In this document: positions 1 to 9,720 of the stretch, in pieces
How positions within the stretch are numbered: position 1 is the first letter of the stretch
Layout of the letters: the number at the start of each line of letters is the position of its first letter
Origin: Stutzerimonas stutzeri
Lineage (GTDB): Bacteria; Pseudomonadota; Gammaproteobacteria; Pseudomonadales; Pseudomonadaceae
NCBI RefSeq assembly: GCF_002890915.1
Contig: NZ_POUT01000002.1
Location: 620,001 to 684,000 of the forward strand
DNA length: 64,000 nucleotides
Direction of reading: 5' to 3'
Position numbers and translations under genes: made by a program
Notes under the pieces: model-generated
What the model saw: the letters and a program-made list of their open reading frames with translations, nothing else
Databases searched by the model: none
Told to the model about the DNA's origin: nothing

Positions 1-1
1 C

Positions 2-235
2 ATCGCCGGCGATAGCGTGCTGACGCTGGGCGCGCGCGGAGGCGTCTATATCGCCGGCGGCATGGTGCCGCGCTTCGCCGAGTTCTTCCTGCGTAGCGAT
101 TTCACGCGGAGCCTGCGGGACAAGGGGCGCATGAGCGCTTATTTCGATGGCTTGCCGGTATGGCTGGTGACCGCGGCTTACCCCGGGTTGGAAGGTGCCG
201 GCGTGGCGCTGCAGGCGCTGCGCGAGGATACCTAG
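2..235 (+). CDS. glk: Glucokinase, C-terminal fragment (cut by window edge)
   Basis: The reading frame is open from the first bases of the window to the TAG at 233-235, so only the last 77 or so residues are seen. They read through the conserved glucokinase segment around LGARGGVYIAGG and end in the PGLEGAG...ALQ tail typical of proteobacterial Glk (ROK-related fold, ATP-dependent phosphorylation of glucose to glucose-6-phosphate in the cytoplasm). The internal ATG at 17 is not a plausible start because the homology runs straight through it. A REP-like repeat follows. The identification rests on the C-terminal third only. Confidence 0.85.
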   Translation: MAGDSVLTLGARGGVYIAGGMVPRFAEFFLRSDFTRSLRDKGRMSAYFDGLPVWLVTAAYPGLEGAGVALQALREDT

Positions 236-241
236 CGCTCG

Positions 242-277
242 AGCGTTGGGCTTCGCTGCGCTCAGCGCCAACCTACC
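242..277. repeat. REP-like palindromic repeat, family A
   Basis: A short imperfect palindrome containing CGTTGGGCTTCGCTGCGCTC and ending CCAACCTACC. The same unit, in either orientation, recurs near 3376-3482, 14289-14390, 16269-16352 and 45711-45849, always between genes. It resembles the REP elements of pseudomonads. Confidence 0.75.
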
Positions 278-303
278 TTCAGCGCCGGCTTACCGTGCGA
301 GGC

Positions 304-1074
304 TCAGCGCGTCGCCATCCAGATCAGCAGGCCGGCCTGGAACAGCGCCAGGGCGATCAGGCAGGCGATGGTGAAGCGCAGGGCGCCGTCCTCGCGACGG
401 AAGCGGCTGACACGCTCCTGGAGTTCCCGGATCTCGTTTTCCTGCACCTGCAGGTTGCGATCGGCCTGTTCGAGCATCGCTGCGGCATCCAGCAGTTCGA
501 CGATCTGCACCTTTTCACTGTTCCAGTCCGAGCGTAGGGCGCTGACGCGCGGCGCGCCGTAGGTGGCCTTGAGCTGCTGCGGCTGGGGATAGTCGACATC
601 GAAGCCCTGGGTACGCAGGCAGTGATCGCGACGCAGGCGGTATTCATCGCTGGGCACGTCCTTGGGCAGCGAGCCGCCTTCGACCAGGTAGTGGGCCCAG
701 CGCTTCTGCGCCCAGGCGGCACCCTGAGCGAGCAGGAAACGGCCGAGCCCGCGATTGCCGAGGGTGACGCGCAGGCCCGAGTCCGGACCGAAACGCACTT
801 CCTTGGCGCGATGGTCGGCCCAGACTTCCAGCACGTCGTGCTTGCGCGAGCGCACCTGGCCGGGAACATTGATGAACAGGCGCAGCAGGCTCTGCTCGGG
901 TGTGTGCCGCTCGACCTGGGCGAATTCGACGAAACGCAACGGACGCGGGCCGCCGTCACGCTCGGTGGGCAGCGGCGCCAGGCGCAGCAGGCGGAAACGG
1001 TCGGGCATCAGTTCGGCCCACGGGTGCTGCGGCGGTACGGCTGGGTCGTTATCGGTGGTCTGGGTATCGGTCAT
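304..1074 (-). CDS. Conserved hypothetical protein with C-terminal membrane anchor
   Basis: A 256-residue protein. I chose the ATG at 1074 (MTDTQTTDND) because an AAGGAA ribosome-binding site lies about 10 bases upstream and the residues before it look non-coding. The body is soluble and charged. It is followed near residues 200-228 by a predicted coiled coil (LEQADRNLQVQENEIRELQE) and then a single C-terminal hydrophobic segment (FTIACLIALALFQAGLLIWM), so the protein is probably tail-anchored in the inner membrane with the bulk in the cytoplasm. I do not recognise a family. It is convergent with glk and in the same direction as the hydrolase gene at 1158-2120, from which it is separated by 83 bases. 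Confidence 0.75.
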   Translation of the reverse strand: MTDTQTTDNDPAVPPQHPWAELMPDRFRLLRLAPLPTERDGGPRPLRFVEFAQVERHTPEQSLLRLFINVPGQVRSRKHDVLEVWADHRAKEVRFGPDSGLRVTLGNRGLGRFLLAQGAAWAQKRWAHYLVEGGSLPKDVPSDEYRLRRDHCLRTQGFDVDYPQPQQLKATYGAPRVSALRSDWNSEKVQIVELLDAAAMLEQADRNLQVQENEIRELQERVSRFRREDGALRFTIACLIALALFQAGLLIWMATR

Positions 1075-1157
1075 CTGCGCATTCCTTGGCCAGCGCGCCG
1101 GCTCGCTCAGGAGCCGTATCGGAGCCATTGTCCTGTGGGCTATCGGCTGCGCGGCGC

Positions 1158-2120
1158 TTAACTGGAGGCTGGCAGGATGCCATTATCGTGCAGGAATGTG
1201 CGGATATGTTCGAGCAGGGCCCGGGCGATCGGCAGGTCCGGGTCGTCGTAGGAGGCCAACTGCCGGCCAGCGATCGGCGGGACGATGCGCAGCATATGGT
1301 TCATCCCCTCGATCAGCGCCAGTCGGGCGTCCGGTTTGGCACGTCCGAGCGCCTGTGCATCCTCGATGCCGACCTGGATGTCGTTGCGGCCCTGGACGAT
1401 CAGCGCCGGCCCCTCGACCGATGCGAAGGCGGCCAGCGGGTCCTGCGCGAACAGCGAAATCAGATACGGCTGCACGCTGGGCCGGAACAGCACCTGCAAT
1501 GGCTCGGGGACCGCTTCGTGGACGCGCCCGGCCTTGAGTTCGTCGATCAGGTAATGGCTGCTGGCGAGCAGCGCGGGCGGCAGGCGGCCCTGCAACTGTT
1601 CGCGCAGGACCTCATCGATGGGACGGCCGCTGCCGGCGATGCTGATCAATGCCGCGGCTCCGGCGCGCGGGGCGGCGAGGCTGGCGATCAGCGCCCCCTC
1701 GCTGTGGCCGACGAGGATCAGTTCGGTGAAGCGCGGGTCGCCCCGCAGCTTGGCGCTCCAGGCCAGCGCGTCGCCGACATAGGCCTCGACGCTGAGGTCG
1801 CGCTCGTCCGGCGCGGCGGCCAGGCTGGCGCCGACGCCGCGCTTGTCGTAGCGCAGGCTGGCCACGCCCAGTTTCGCCAAGCCCTGGGCCAGGCGCCGGA
1901 GGCTGTCATTGCGCCCTGCGGGATTGTTGCCGTTGCGGTCGGTGGGGCCGGAACCGGCGATCAGCAGCGCCACCGGCAGCGGCTGCCCGCTTTTGGGCAG
2001 CAGCAGGCTGCCCTGCAGCACGCCGTTGCCGGTGTCCAGCGAGAGGGTCTGGTTGAGCAGCGTCTGGGCCGGGGCGAGCGGAGCGAGCATGGTGAGTAGT
2101 GAAAGCAGCAGGAGGCGCAT
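1158..2120 (-). CDS. Exported alpha/beta hydrolase
   Basis: A 320-residue serine hydrolase starting at the ATG at 2120 with GGAG just upstream. The first 18 residues (MRLLLLSLLTMLAPLAPA) form a signal peptide, so it probably acts in the periplasm. The fold is shown by the oxyanion region GSGPTDRNGN, the nucleophile elbow GHSEG, an acid in QGRNDIQV and the catalytic His in GMNHML. The substrate is unknown; esterase/peptidase activity is the family expectation. The open frame continues upstream across the whole of aroC on the opposite strand, but that extension lacks hydrolase features and the signal peptide fixes the true start. It sits divergent from aroC, as in P. aeruginosa. Confidence 0.88.
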   Translation of the reverse strand: MRLLLLSLLTMLAPLAPAQTLLNQTLSLDTGNGVLQGSLLLPKSGQPLPVALLIAGSGPTDRNGNNPAGRNDSLRRLAQGLAKLGVASLRYDKRGVGASLAAAPDERDLSVEAYVGDALAWSAKLRGDPRFTELILVGHSEGALIASLAAPRAGAAALISIAGSGRPIDEVLREQLQGRLPPALLASSHYLIDELKAGRVHEAVPEPLQVLFRPSVQPYLISLFAQDPLAAFASVEGPALIVQGRNDIQVGIEDAQALGRAKPDARLALIEGMNHMLRIVPPIAGRQLASYDDPDLPIARALLEHIRTFLHDNGILPASS

Positions 2121-2273
2121 GGGCGAGGAGTCGAAAAAACGCAACGAAGCGGATTGGATGCAATGGCCGCGATAAGGTTCGCCAGTATGCGTGCCCATGG
2201 CAGGCGATGAAACCCGCCTCGGCTCAGGTATACTGCCGGGCCCTGTTTTTAGGTCGATCGCGGAGCGCCCTGC

Positions 2274-3365
2274 ATGTCCGGCAATACCTACGGCAAGCTG
2301 TTCACCGTCACCACCGCTGGCGAAAGCCATGGCCCGGCACTGGTGGCCATCGTCGACGGCTGCCCACCGGGGCTGGAACTGTCGCTGGCGGACCTGCAGC
2401 GCGACCTCGAACGCCGCAAGCCGGGCACCAGCCGCCATACCACCCAGCGCCAGGAAGCCGATGAGGTGGAAATCCTCTCCGGCGTGTTCGAGGGCCGCAC
2501 CACCGGCTGCCCGATCGGCCTGCTGATCCGCAACACCGACCAGAAGTCCAAGGACTACTCGGCGATCAAGGACCTGTTCCGCCCGGCCCATGCCGACTAC
2601 AGCTACCGCCACAAGTACGGCATCCGCGACTACCGCGGCGGTGGCCGCAGCTCGGCGCGCGAGACCGCCATGCGCGTGGCGGCCGGCGCCATCGCCAAGA
2701 AGTATCTGGCCAGCCAGGGCATCGTGATTCGCGGCTACATGAGCCAGCTCGGGCCCATCGAGATTCCGTTCAAGAGCTGGGATTCGGTCGAGCAGAATGC
2801 CTTCTTCAGCCCCGATCCGGATAAAGTCCCCGAGCTGGAGGCCTATATGGACCAGCTGCGCCGCGACCAGGATTCGGTCGGCGCGAAGATCACCGTGATC
2901 GCCGAAGGGGTGATGCCGGGCCTCGGCGAGCCGATCTTCGACCGTCTCGACGCGGAACTCGCCCATGCGCTGATGAGCATCAACGCGGTCAAGGGCGTGG
3001 AGATCGGCGCCGGCTTCGCCAGCATCGCTCAGCGTGGCACCGAGCATCGCGACGAGCTGACCCCGGAGGGCTTCCTCTCCAACAACGCCGGCGGCATCCT
3101 TGGCGGAATCTCCTCCGGCCAGCCGATCGTCGCCCACCTGGCGCTCAAGCCGACTTCCAGCATCACCACCCCGGGGCGTTCCATCGACGTCGACGGCAAC
3201 CCGGTGGAGGTCATCACCAAGGGCCGCCACGACCCTTGCGTGGGTATCCGTGCCACGCCGATCGCCGAGGCGATGATGGCCATCGTGCTGATGGACCACC
3301 TGCTGCGCCACCGCGCGCAGAACGCCGAGGTACGCGTGAGCACGCCGGTGTTGGGACAACGATGA
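2274..3365 (+). CDS. aroC: Chorismate synthase
   Basis: 363 residues, the usual length. It converts 5-enolpyruvylshikimate-3-phosphate to chorismate, the last common step of aromatic amino acid synthesis, using reduced FMN. Family signatures are present: [18 protein letters not shown] near the N-terminus, the central [25 protein letters not shown] block, and the [11 protein letters not shown] segment near the C-terminus. The start ATG follows a weak purine stretch (CGGAGCG). A TATACT box at about 2229-2234 could be its -10 element, but I cannot place a convincing -35. Divergent from the hydrolase and followed by an inverted REP pair. Confidence 0.97.
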   Translation: MSGNTYGKLFTVTTAGESHGPALVAIVDGCPPGLELSLADLQRDLERRKPGTSRHTTQRQEADEVEILSGVFEGRTTGCPIGLLIRNTDQKSKDYSAIKDLFRPAHADYSYRHKYGIRDYRGGGRSSARETAMRVAAGAIAKKYLASQGIVIRGYMSQLGPIEIPFKSWDSVEQNAFFSPDPDKVPELEAYMDQLRRDQDSVGAKITVIAEGVMPGLGEPIFDRLDAELAHALMSINAVKGVEIGAGFASIAQRGTEHRDELTPEGFLSNNAGGILGGISSGQPIVAHLALKPTSSITTPGRSIDVDGNPVEVITKGRHDPCVGIRATPIAEAMMAIVLMDHLLRHRAQNAEVRVSTPVLGQR

Positions 3366-3375
3366 GCTTGAAGCC

Positions 3376-3482
3376 GTAGGTTGGGTTGAGCGCAGCGAAG
3401 CCCAACGATCCCGGCTCGACCATATGCAGGCCGAGTCCTCGATCGTTGGGCTTCGTCGCTGTGCTCCTCAACCCAACCTACC
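3376..3482. repeat. Inverted pair of family A REP-like repeats
   Basis: One unit (GTAGGTTGGGTTGAGCGCAG... to CCCAACG, 3376-3407) is followed by its inverse (CGTTGGGCTTCG... to AACCCAACCTACC, about 3443-3482). The transcript could fold into a long hairpin between aroC and the MFS gene, which may act as a transcript-stabilising or attenuating element. Confidence 0.8.
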
Positions 3483-3503
3483 AGATGCTTCTGCTTACCG
3501 CTT

Positions 3504-4655
3504 ATGACTGCATCCGTCCCGTACTGGCGCCTCTCCGGCTTCTACTTCTTCTATTTCGCCCTGCTGGGGGCGACCGCGCCGTTTCTCGGGCTGTATTTCG
3601 AGCATCTGGGTTTTTCCCCGGCGCGTATCGGCGAGCTGATCGCGATTCCCATGCTGATGCGCTGCCTCGCGCCCAATCTCTGGGGCTGGCTCGGCGATGT
3701 CACCGGGCGGCGGCTGCAGATCGTCCGGCTCGGCGCGCTGTGCACGTTGCTGTCGTTCGCGCTGATCTTCTTCGACAAGAGCTTCGCCTGGCTGGCGCTG
3801 GTGATGGCCCTGCACGCGTTCTTCTGGCATGCGGTACTGCCGCAGTTCGAGGTGATCACCCTGGCGCACCTGCATGAGCAGGCCGCGCGCTACAGCCGGA
3901 TCCGGCTGTGGGGCAGCATCGGCTTCATCGGGACGGTGGTTGGCCTGGGGCAATCGTTCCAGCACCTGAGCCTGGACCTGTATCCGCTGGCGGTGGTCGC
4001 GGTGATGGCCGGTATCGTCGCCGGCAGTCTCTGGGTGCCCAATGCCCAGCCGCGACAGCGCCCCGAGGCGCCGGGGCAGGGTGGCTTCCTCGCCCAGCTG
4101 CGCCGGCCCGGGGTGCTGGCCTTCTACGGTTGCGTGGCGTTGATGCAGTTGTCCCACGGCCCGTACTACACCTTCCTCACCATCCATCTGGAGGCGCTGG
4201 GCTATGCCCGCGGCACCATCGGTTTGATGTGGGCGCTGGGGGTGGTGGCGGAGGTGCTGCTGTTCCTGGCGATGGCGCGCTTGCTCGAGCGTTTCTCGCT
4301 GCGCCGGGTACTGGCCGCCAGCCTTCTGATCGCTGCCCTGCGCTGGCTGTTGCTGGGCAGCCTGGCCGATCACCTGGCGGTGCTGCTGCTCGCCCAGGTG
4401 ATGCACGCCGCCACCTTCGGCAGCTTCCATGCCGCGGCCATCCATTTCGTCCAGCGCAGCTTCGGCCACCGCCAGCAGGGCCAGGGCCAGGCGCTGTACG
4501 CCAGTCTGTCCGGCATCGGCGGAGCCCTGGGCGCGTTGTACGCGGGCTACAGCTGGAACAGCCTGGGGCCGGGCTGGACCTTCGCCATTGCCAGTCTGGC
4601 GGCGCTGGCCGCAGCCGTTATCATTGCCTTTCGTTTGCAGGAGAACCGGGCATGA
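3504..4655 (+). CDS. MFS transporter, PPP/HcaT-like family
   Basis: A 383-residue, very hydrophobic protein with about 12 membrane segments. The N-terminal YWRLSGFYFFYFALLGATAP and the GLYFEHLGFSPARIGEL loop match the phenylpropionate-permease (HcaT-like) branch of the major facilitator superfamily. The substrate is unknown. Its stop overlaps the mtnB start (ATGA at 4652-4655), so the two are translationally coupled. That position suggests, but does not prove, import of a thio-sugar or methionine-salvage metabolite. Confidence 0.88.
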   Translation: MTASVPYWRLSGFYFFYFALLGATAPFLGLYFEHLGFSPARIGELIAIPMLMRCLAPNLWGWLGDVTGRRLQIVRLGALCTLLSFALIFFDKSFAWLALVMALHAFFWHAVLPQFEVITLAHLHEQAARYSRIRLWGSIGFIGTVVGLGQSFQHLSLDLYPLAVVAVMAGIVAGSLWVPNAQPRQRPEAPGQGGFLAQLRRPGVLAFYGCVALMQLSHGPYYTFLTIHLEALGYARGTIGLMWALGVVAEVLLFLAMARLLERFSLRRVLAASLLIAALRWLLLGSLADHLAVLLLAQVMHAATFGSFHAAAIHFVQRSFGHRQQGQGQALYASLSGIGGALGALYAGYSWNSLGPGWTFAIASLAALAAAVIIAFRLQENRA

Positions 4656-5272
4656 CCGCCATGCGTGAACACCTGGTCCAGGCGATCATCGACGCCGGGC
4701 GATTTCTCTACGGGCGTGGCTGGTCGCCGGCCACCAGCAGCAACTATTCGGCACGCCTGACCAGCGCCGAGGTGCTGCTCACCGTATCCGGCAAGCACAA
4801 GGGCCAGTTGGCGCCGGACGACCTGCTCGCCGTGGACATGGCCGGCAACAGCCTGGAAGAGGGCAAGAAGCCCTCCGCCGAAACCCTGCTGCATACCCAG
4901 CTGTACCGCTGGAAGCCGGAAATCGGCGCGGTGCTGCATACTCATTCGGTCAACGCCACGGTGCTCTCGCGCCTGGCGCTGGGTGATTCGCTGGTGTTCG
5001 CCGACTACGAGCTGCAGAAGGCCTTCAGCGGCATCTCGAGTCACGAATCGCAGGTGCTGGTGCCGATTTTCGACAACGACCAGGACATCGCCCGGCTGGC
5101 GGCCAGGGTCCAGCCCTGGCTGGACGCGCATCCCGACTGCGTCGGCTACCTGATCCGCGGCCATGGCCTGTATACCTGGGGCGAGAAGATGAGCGACGCG
5201 CTGCGCCAGGTCGAGGCCTTCGAGTTCCTCTTCGATTGCGAGCTGAAGCTGCGCATGCTGCAAGCCCGCTGA
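4652..5272 (+). CDS. mtnB: Methylthioribulose-1-phosphate dehydratase
   Basis: 206 residues, class II aldolase/adducin fold. It dehydrates 5-methylthioribulose-1-phosphate in the methionine salvage pathway. Zinc-ligand segments are visible: HTHSVNATVLSRL and RGHGLYTWG, plus the substrate-binding SNYSARL near the N-terminus. Start at 4652 is supported by GCAGGAG eight bases upstream and by overlap with the MFS stop; a second ATG at 4661 is possible. It is followed after 36 bases by mtnD and then mtnC, giving a compact salvage operon. Confidence 0.95.
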   Translation: MTAMREHLVQAIIDAGRFLYGRGWSPATSSNYSARLTSAEVLLTVSGKHKGQLAPDDLLAVDMAGNSLEEGKKPSAETLLHTQLYRWKPEIGAVLHTHSVNATVLSRLALGDSLVFADYELQKAFSGISSHESQVLVPIFDNDQDIARLAARVQPWLDAHPDCVGYLIRGHGLYTWGEKMSDALRQVEAFEFLFDCELKLRMLQAR

Positions 5273-5308
5273 TCCCGTCCATCCACCCCTTCCAACGAGA
5301 AAGCCAAG

Positions 5309-5854
5309 ATGAGTGTCCTCAGCGTCTATCACGAAAACAGCCCGGAGCAGCCACTCAAGGTGCTGACCCATATCGAAGACATCGCCGCGACCCTGGGCGA
5401 AGTCGGCGTGCAACTCGAACGCTGGGAAGCCAGCGCGCCGATCGCCGCCGGCGCCGGCCAGGAAGAGGTGCTCGCCGCCTACCGCCCGCAGATCGACAAG
5501 CTGATGAGCGAGCGCGGCTACGTCACCGTCGACGTCATCAGCCTGACCGACGACCATCCGCAGAAGGCCGAGTTGCGCGCCAAGTTCCTCGACGAGCATC
5601 GCCACGCCGAGGACGAGGTGCGTTTCTTCGTCGCCGGGCGCGGTCTGTTCACCCTGCACATCGAGGACATGGTCTACGCCGTGCTCTGCGAGAAGAACGA
5701 CCTGATCTCGGTGCCGGCCGGTACCCGCCACTGGTTCGACATGGGCGAGAACCCGCACTTCGTCGCCATCCGCCTGTTCAACAACCCGGAAGGCTGGGTC
5801 GCCCAGTTCACCGGCGACGACATTGCCAGCCGCTTTCCGTGCCTGGAGGACTGA
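5309..5854 (+). CDS. mtnD: Acireductone dioxygenase
   Basis: 181 residues, cupin fold. It oxidises acireductone to the keto acid precursor of methionine plus formate (Fe form) or to methylthiopropionate, formate and CO (Ni form). The four metal ligands are in place: His97, His99 and Glu103 in EHRHAEDE, and His141 in PAGTRHWFD. The stop TGA at 5852-5854 is followed directly by the mtnC ATG at 5856, so they are co-transcribed and probably coupled. Confidence 0.97.
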   Translation: MSVLSVYHENSPEQPLKVLTHIEDIAATLGEVGVQLERWEASAPIAAGAGQEEVLAAYRPQIDKLMSERGYVTVDVISLTDDHPQKAELRAKFLDEHRHAEDEVRFFVAGRGLFTLHIEDMVYAVLCEKNDLISVPAGTRHWFDMGENPHFVAIRLFNNPEGWVAQFTGDDIASRFPCLED

Positions 5855-5855
5855 G

Positions 5856-6539
5856 ATGCCGGTCAAGGCCATCCTCACCGACATCGAGGGCACCACCAGC
5901 GCGGTCAGCTTCGTCTTCGACGTGCTGTTCCCCTATGCCCGCGAGCACCTGCCGGCCTTCCTCCGCGAACATGCCGGCGAGCCGGCGGTGGCGGCGCAGA
6001 TCGCAGCGGTGCGCGAAGAGGCCGGCGAGCCTGCGGCGGAGCTGGAACGGGTGATCGAGATCCTGCTCGGCTGGATCGCCAGCGACCGCAAGGCCACCTC
6101 GCTCAAGGCGCTGCAGGGCATGGTCTGGGCCCAAGGCTACCGGGCCGGGCAGCTCAAGGGGCACGTCTATCCGGATGCGGTGGCGGCGCTGCAACGCTGG
6201 AAGCAGGAAGGCTATGGGCTTTACGTCTATTCCTCCGGCTCGATCCAGGCGCAGAAGCTGATCTTCGGCTGCTCCGAGGCCGGCGACCTGACGCCGCTGT
6301 TCTGCGGCTACTTCGACACCACCTCCGGGCACAAGCGCGAGGCCGAATCCTACCGGCGCATCGCCGCGGCCATCGGCCTGCCGGCCGAAGCGGTGCTGTT
6401 TCTCTCCGATGTGCTCGAGGAACTGGATGCCGCGCAGCAGGCTGGCATGCGGACCTGCGGCCTGGCGCGCGAGGGCGGCGTGCTGGGCGCGCACGAGACG
6501 GTCGCCAGCTTCGCCCTGATCGATCCGGCGCGCGTCTGA
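5856..6539 (+). CDS. mtnC: Enolase-phosphatase E1 (2,3-diketo-5-methylthiopentyl-1-phosphate enolase/phosphatase)
   Basis: 227 residues, HAD superfamily. It produces acireductone, the substrate of MtnD. The N-terminal DIEGTT motif carries the catalytic Asp; YSSGS (motif II) and [12 protein letters not shown] (motif III) follow. I chose the ATG at 5856, which has GGAGGACTGAG upstream, rather than an in-frame ATG at 5823 inside mtnD. MtnB, MtnD and MtnC are the three last enzymes before the final transamination to methionine. Confidence 0.96.
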   Translation: MPVKAILTDIEGTTSAVSFVFDVLFPYAREHLPAFLREHAGEPAVAAQIAAVREEAGEPAAELERVIEILLGWIASDRKATSLKALQGMVWAQGYRAGQLKGHVYPDAVAALQRWKQEGYGLYVYSSGSIQAQKLIFGCSEAGDLTPLFCGYFDTTSGHKREAESYRRIAAAIGLPAEAVLFLSDVLEELDAAQQAGMRTCGLAREGGVLGAHETVASFALIDPARV

Positions 6540-6621
6540 GCGGAGGGCGAAGAGCAGGTCAGTGAACCCTGCCGCTGTGCTGGCATCCTAGGTTAAGTAC
6601 TCACCCTACAGGAGCGTACCC

Positions 6622-6825
6622 ATGTCGGATGCCTTCGGCGGTCTCTTCAGCCTGCTCATCCTGATCCTGGATATCTGGGCGATCATCAGCGTCGTGCGCA
6701 GCGACAGCGCCACCGGCAAGAAGGTGCTCTGGGTGTTGCTGATCATTATCCTGCCGGTCGTCGGCCTGATCATCTGGGGCATCATGGGGCCGCGCGGCAA
6801 CCGCCCCGATCAGCGCGGTCTGTGA
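6622..6825 (+). CDS. Small PLDc_N-domain membrane protein (copy 1)
   Basis: 67 residues. Two hydrophobic helices (LLILILDIWAIISVV and VLWVLLIIILPVVGLIIWGI) are joined by a short polar turn, and the protein ends in a basic tail GPRGNRPDQRG. This is the cardiolipin-synthase N-terminal (PLDc_N/PLDN) domain standing alone; the LPVVGLIIWG motif is diagnostic. It has a clear AGGAG ribosome-binding site. No catalytic domain is attached. A shorter paralogue follows after 10 bases, so the pair arose by tandem duplication. Confidence 0.82.
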   Translation: MSDAFGGLFSLLILILDIWAIISVVRSDSATGKKVLWVLLIIILPVVGLIIWGIMGPRGNRPDQRGL

Positions 6826-6835
6826 GCGCCGCAGT

Positions 6836-7027
6836 ATGGACAGCCTGAGTGGGCCGCTGGCCCTGATGGTACTGGTGCTGGATGTGCTGGCCATCGCGCA
6901 CGTCTGGTTCGGCCATATCGAAATCGGCCGCAAGGTGATCTGGAGCCTGGTCATCATGCTGCTGCCGGTGGTCGGGTTGATCATGTGGGCGGTGGCGGCC
7001 GGGCCGTTCGGCAAGGCGCGGTTGTGA
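6836..7027 (+). CDS. Small PLDc_N-domain membrane protein (copy 2)
   Basis: 63 residues, with the same two-helix layout as the preceding gene: LMVLVLDVLAIAHVWF, then VIWSLVIMLLPVVGLIMW, then a short GPFGK tail. The conserved core ILDxxAI...GKKVxWxxxIxLLPVVGLIxW is shared with copy 1 although the ends differ. The ribosome-binding site is weak, so translation may depend on readthrough from copy 1. Function is unknown; an inner-membrane location is likely. The histidine-phosphatase gene begins 3 bases after its stop. Confidence 0.75.
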   Translation: MDSLSGPLALMVLVLDVLAIAHVWFGHIEIGRKVIWSLVIMLLPVVGLIMWAVAAGPFGKARL

Positions 7028-7030
7028 ATC

Positions 7031-7591
7031 ATGCGTGGCAGCGGCCTGGTGCTCACCGTGCTGCTGCTCGTCGCCGGGCAGGTGCAGGCGAGTGATGACG
7101 AAGCCTGGCAGGCGCTGCGCGAAGGTCGAGCGTTGCTGCTCCTGCGCCACGCCAACGCACCGGGGCTGGGCGATCCGCCTGGCTTCATCCTTGATGACTG
7201 CAGTACCCAACGCAACCTCGATGAGCATGGCAGAGCGCAGGGCCGACGCTGGGGCGAACTGCTGCGCGATAGAGGCCTGACCTGGGTGAGGTTGCTGAGC
7301 AGCCGCTGGTGTCGGGCACTGGATACCGCGCATCAGATGGCACTCGCTCCGGTCGAGCCGCTGCCCGCGCTGGATTCGTTCTTCGCCTCGCCGGCCAGCG
7401 AGCGGCGACAGACCGCCGCGCTGCGAGAAGCTCTGGCGGAACTGGATCCCGGCGAGGTGGCGGTGCTGGTTACTCATCAGGTCAATATCACAGCGCTTAC
7501 CGGCGTCTCTCCACAGTCGGGTGAGGGGCTGATCCTGGCGCGACCGCTGGCGGTGCCGCCGCGGATCCTTGCCCGCCTCCCACCGCCATAG
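7031..7591 (+). CDS. Exported histidine phosphatase family protein
   Basis: 186 residues with an N-terminal signal peptide (MRGSGLVLTVLLLVAGQVQA). The mature part begins with the branch-2-like LLLLRHANAP motif, a variant of the RHG signature whose His is the phospho-acceptor. A second conserved His is in VLVTHQVNITALTG. The intervening SSRWCRALDTAH block carries the conserved Arg. It is probably a periplasmic phosphatase of unknown substrate. Translationally linked to the two small membrane proteins upstream and convergent with alkA. Confidence 0.85.
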   Translation: MRGSGLVLTVLLLVAGQVQASDDEAWQALREGRALLLLRHANAPGLGDPPGFILDDCSTQRNLDEHGRAQGRRWGELLRDRGLTWVRLLSSRWCRALDTAHQMALAPVEPLPALDSFFASPASERRQTAALREALAELDPGEVAVLVTHQVNITALTGVSPQSGEGLILARPLAVPPRILARLPPP

Positions 7592-7607
7592 ATTGCGCCA
7601 TGGCTGA

Positions 7608-8483
7608 TCAACCGCCCTTGGCGTAGTTGTCCCAGATATGGATCGCCGCGTAGGCGCGCCAGGGGCGCCAGGATTCGGCACGCAACGTCAGGGCCTTGGC
7701 CGTCAGGCCATCCAGCCCCCACAGCGGGGCCTTGAGCAGGCCCAGATCCGCGGCGGGAAAGGCGTCCGCCTCGCCGAAACCGCGCAGCGCGATGTATTCG
7801 GCCGTCCACGGGCCGATGCCTGGCAGTTCGCACAGGCGCCGGACCAGGGCGTCGGCGCCGTCCTCGACATGCAATTGCAGCGCGCCTTCGGCCACTGCCG
7901 CGGCGAGGCGGCGCAGCGCCTGTGCGCGTCGGGTGGGCATACCGATGTTCTCCAGCGGATCGTCGGCGATCGCCTGGGGTGTGGGGAACAGCAGATGCAG
8001 CCCGGGCGGGGCGTCCGCCAGCGGCTCGCCGAGGCGTTCCAGCAGGCGCCGGGTGATGGTCACCGCCGCCTTGACCGTCACCTGCTGGCCGACCACCGCG
8101 CGCACCGCCTGCTCGAACGGATCGTAGGCCGCCGGCAGGCGCAGCCCGGGACGGGCGGCGACCAATGGCCCCAGCAGCGGATCGGCGGCGAAATGCCCGG
8201 CGATGGCCTGCGGATCGGCATCGAGATCGAACATCTTGCGCACCTTGCCGACCAGCACTTGCTGGCCCGGCTGCAGCGAATCGCTGAGCGTCAGTTCCAG
8301 CGCCGGGCGATCGGCCAACGGCCGTACACTGAGCCAGCCGCTGACAGTGCCGAGGCGCAGGCTGCGGCTGTAGCGCTCGGCGTCCAGCCGTTCTACGCCG
8401 GGAAGCAGGCGCAGGGCGAAATGGTGGTGGAACTGTTGCCAGTCCCAGGGTTCGAGGTAGGGCAGGTGCAAGGGTTCGGTCAT
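7608..8483 (-). CDS. alkA: DNA-3-methyladenine glycosylase II
   Basis: 291 residues. It removes alkylated purines from DNA to start base-excision repair. The N-terminal AlkA domain (residues about 5-110) is followed by the helix-hairpin-helix glycosylase domain: [10 protein letters not shown], then [30 protein letters not shown], which contains the HhH motif and the catalytic Asp in FPAADLGL. The C-terminal [14 protein letters not shown] is typical. As in P. aeruginosa it lies between mtnC and speE. Confidence 0.95.
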   Translation of the reverse strand: MTEPLHLPYLEPWDWQQFHHHFALRLLPGVERLDAERYSRSLRLGTVSGWLSVRPLADRPALELTLSDSLQPGQQVLVGKVRKMFDLDADPQAIAGHFAADPLLGPLVAARPGLRLPAAYDPFEQAVRAVVGQQVTVKAAVTITRRLLERLGEPLADAPPGLHLLFPTPQAIADDPLENIGMPTRRAQALRRLAAAVAEGALQLHVEDGADALVRRLCELPGIGPWTAEYIALRGFGEADAFPAADLGLLKAPLWGLDGLTAKALTLRAESWRPWRAYAAIHIWDNYAKGG

Positions 8484-8683
8484 GTGCAGACCCTAGCGGT
8501 TGGGCTGCGGCTTGTCGCCCCAAAGTGTGCTTTCAAACCCGCGTGGTTCCCCCTGTAACACCGGCCAACGTAGAATGCGCGTCCTTTTCCATGGGTGGCC
8601 GACAGGCGCTACCCGTCACGCCAGCCAGCTACCAGGCCGTTGAATTCCCTGTGTTTTCGGCCGCCTGCCAAGGGAGACTCCCT

Positions 8684-9544
<861 letters not shown>

Positions 9545-9595
9545 TCCGTTCGTGATGGGCGTCTCATAACGGGGCACCCACAGGATCCAGCTCAT

Positions 9596-9630
9596 GCGGC
9601 CCGCCCGGAAACGGTGCGGGCCGCTTTCGT
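9596..9630 (+). terminator. Rho-independent terminator after speE
   Basis: A perfect 9-bp stem (GCGGCCCGC at 9596-9604, GCGGGCCGC at 9616-9624) with an 11-base loop is followed by TTTCGTT. It isolates the following ATP-grasp/Anbu cassette from speE transcription. Confidence 0.85.
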
Positions 9631-9668
9631 TCCATCTCCAATTCCTTGTTCTAAAAGGGGTATTCGGC

Positions 9669-9686
9669 GTGGCGCGAGCTTTGCAC
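9669..9686 (+). promoter_or_regulatory. Sigma-54 (RpoN) promoter for the Anbu cassette
   Basis: TGGCGCGAGCTTTGCA matches the -24/-12 consensus TGGCACG-N4-TTGCA at every fixed position but one, with GG and GC exactly 10 bases apart. Predicted transcription start is about 9697, 24 bases before the first gene. I could not find a convincing NtrC dyad in the 120 bases upstream, so the enhancer-binding activator is unknown. Confidence 0.75.
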
Positions 9687-9720
9687 TGTCGTTGGGCAGG
9701 TTACTGTCCGAGGGCTCCGC

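Noticed and set aside
2121..3359. Minus-strand open frame fused to the front of the exported hydrolase, spanning aroC
   Set aside because: It lies entirely opposite aroC, shows no domain, and the hydrolase's signal peptide starts at 2120 with its own ribosome-binding site. Long antisense frames are common in high-GC DNA.
9545..9668. NtrC enhancer upstream of the Anbu-cassette promoter
   Set aside because: Half-sites such as GGTGCGG occur inside the speE terminator stem, but no paired TGCACC/GGTGCA dyad was found.
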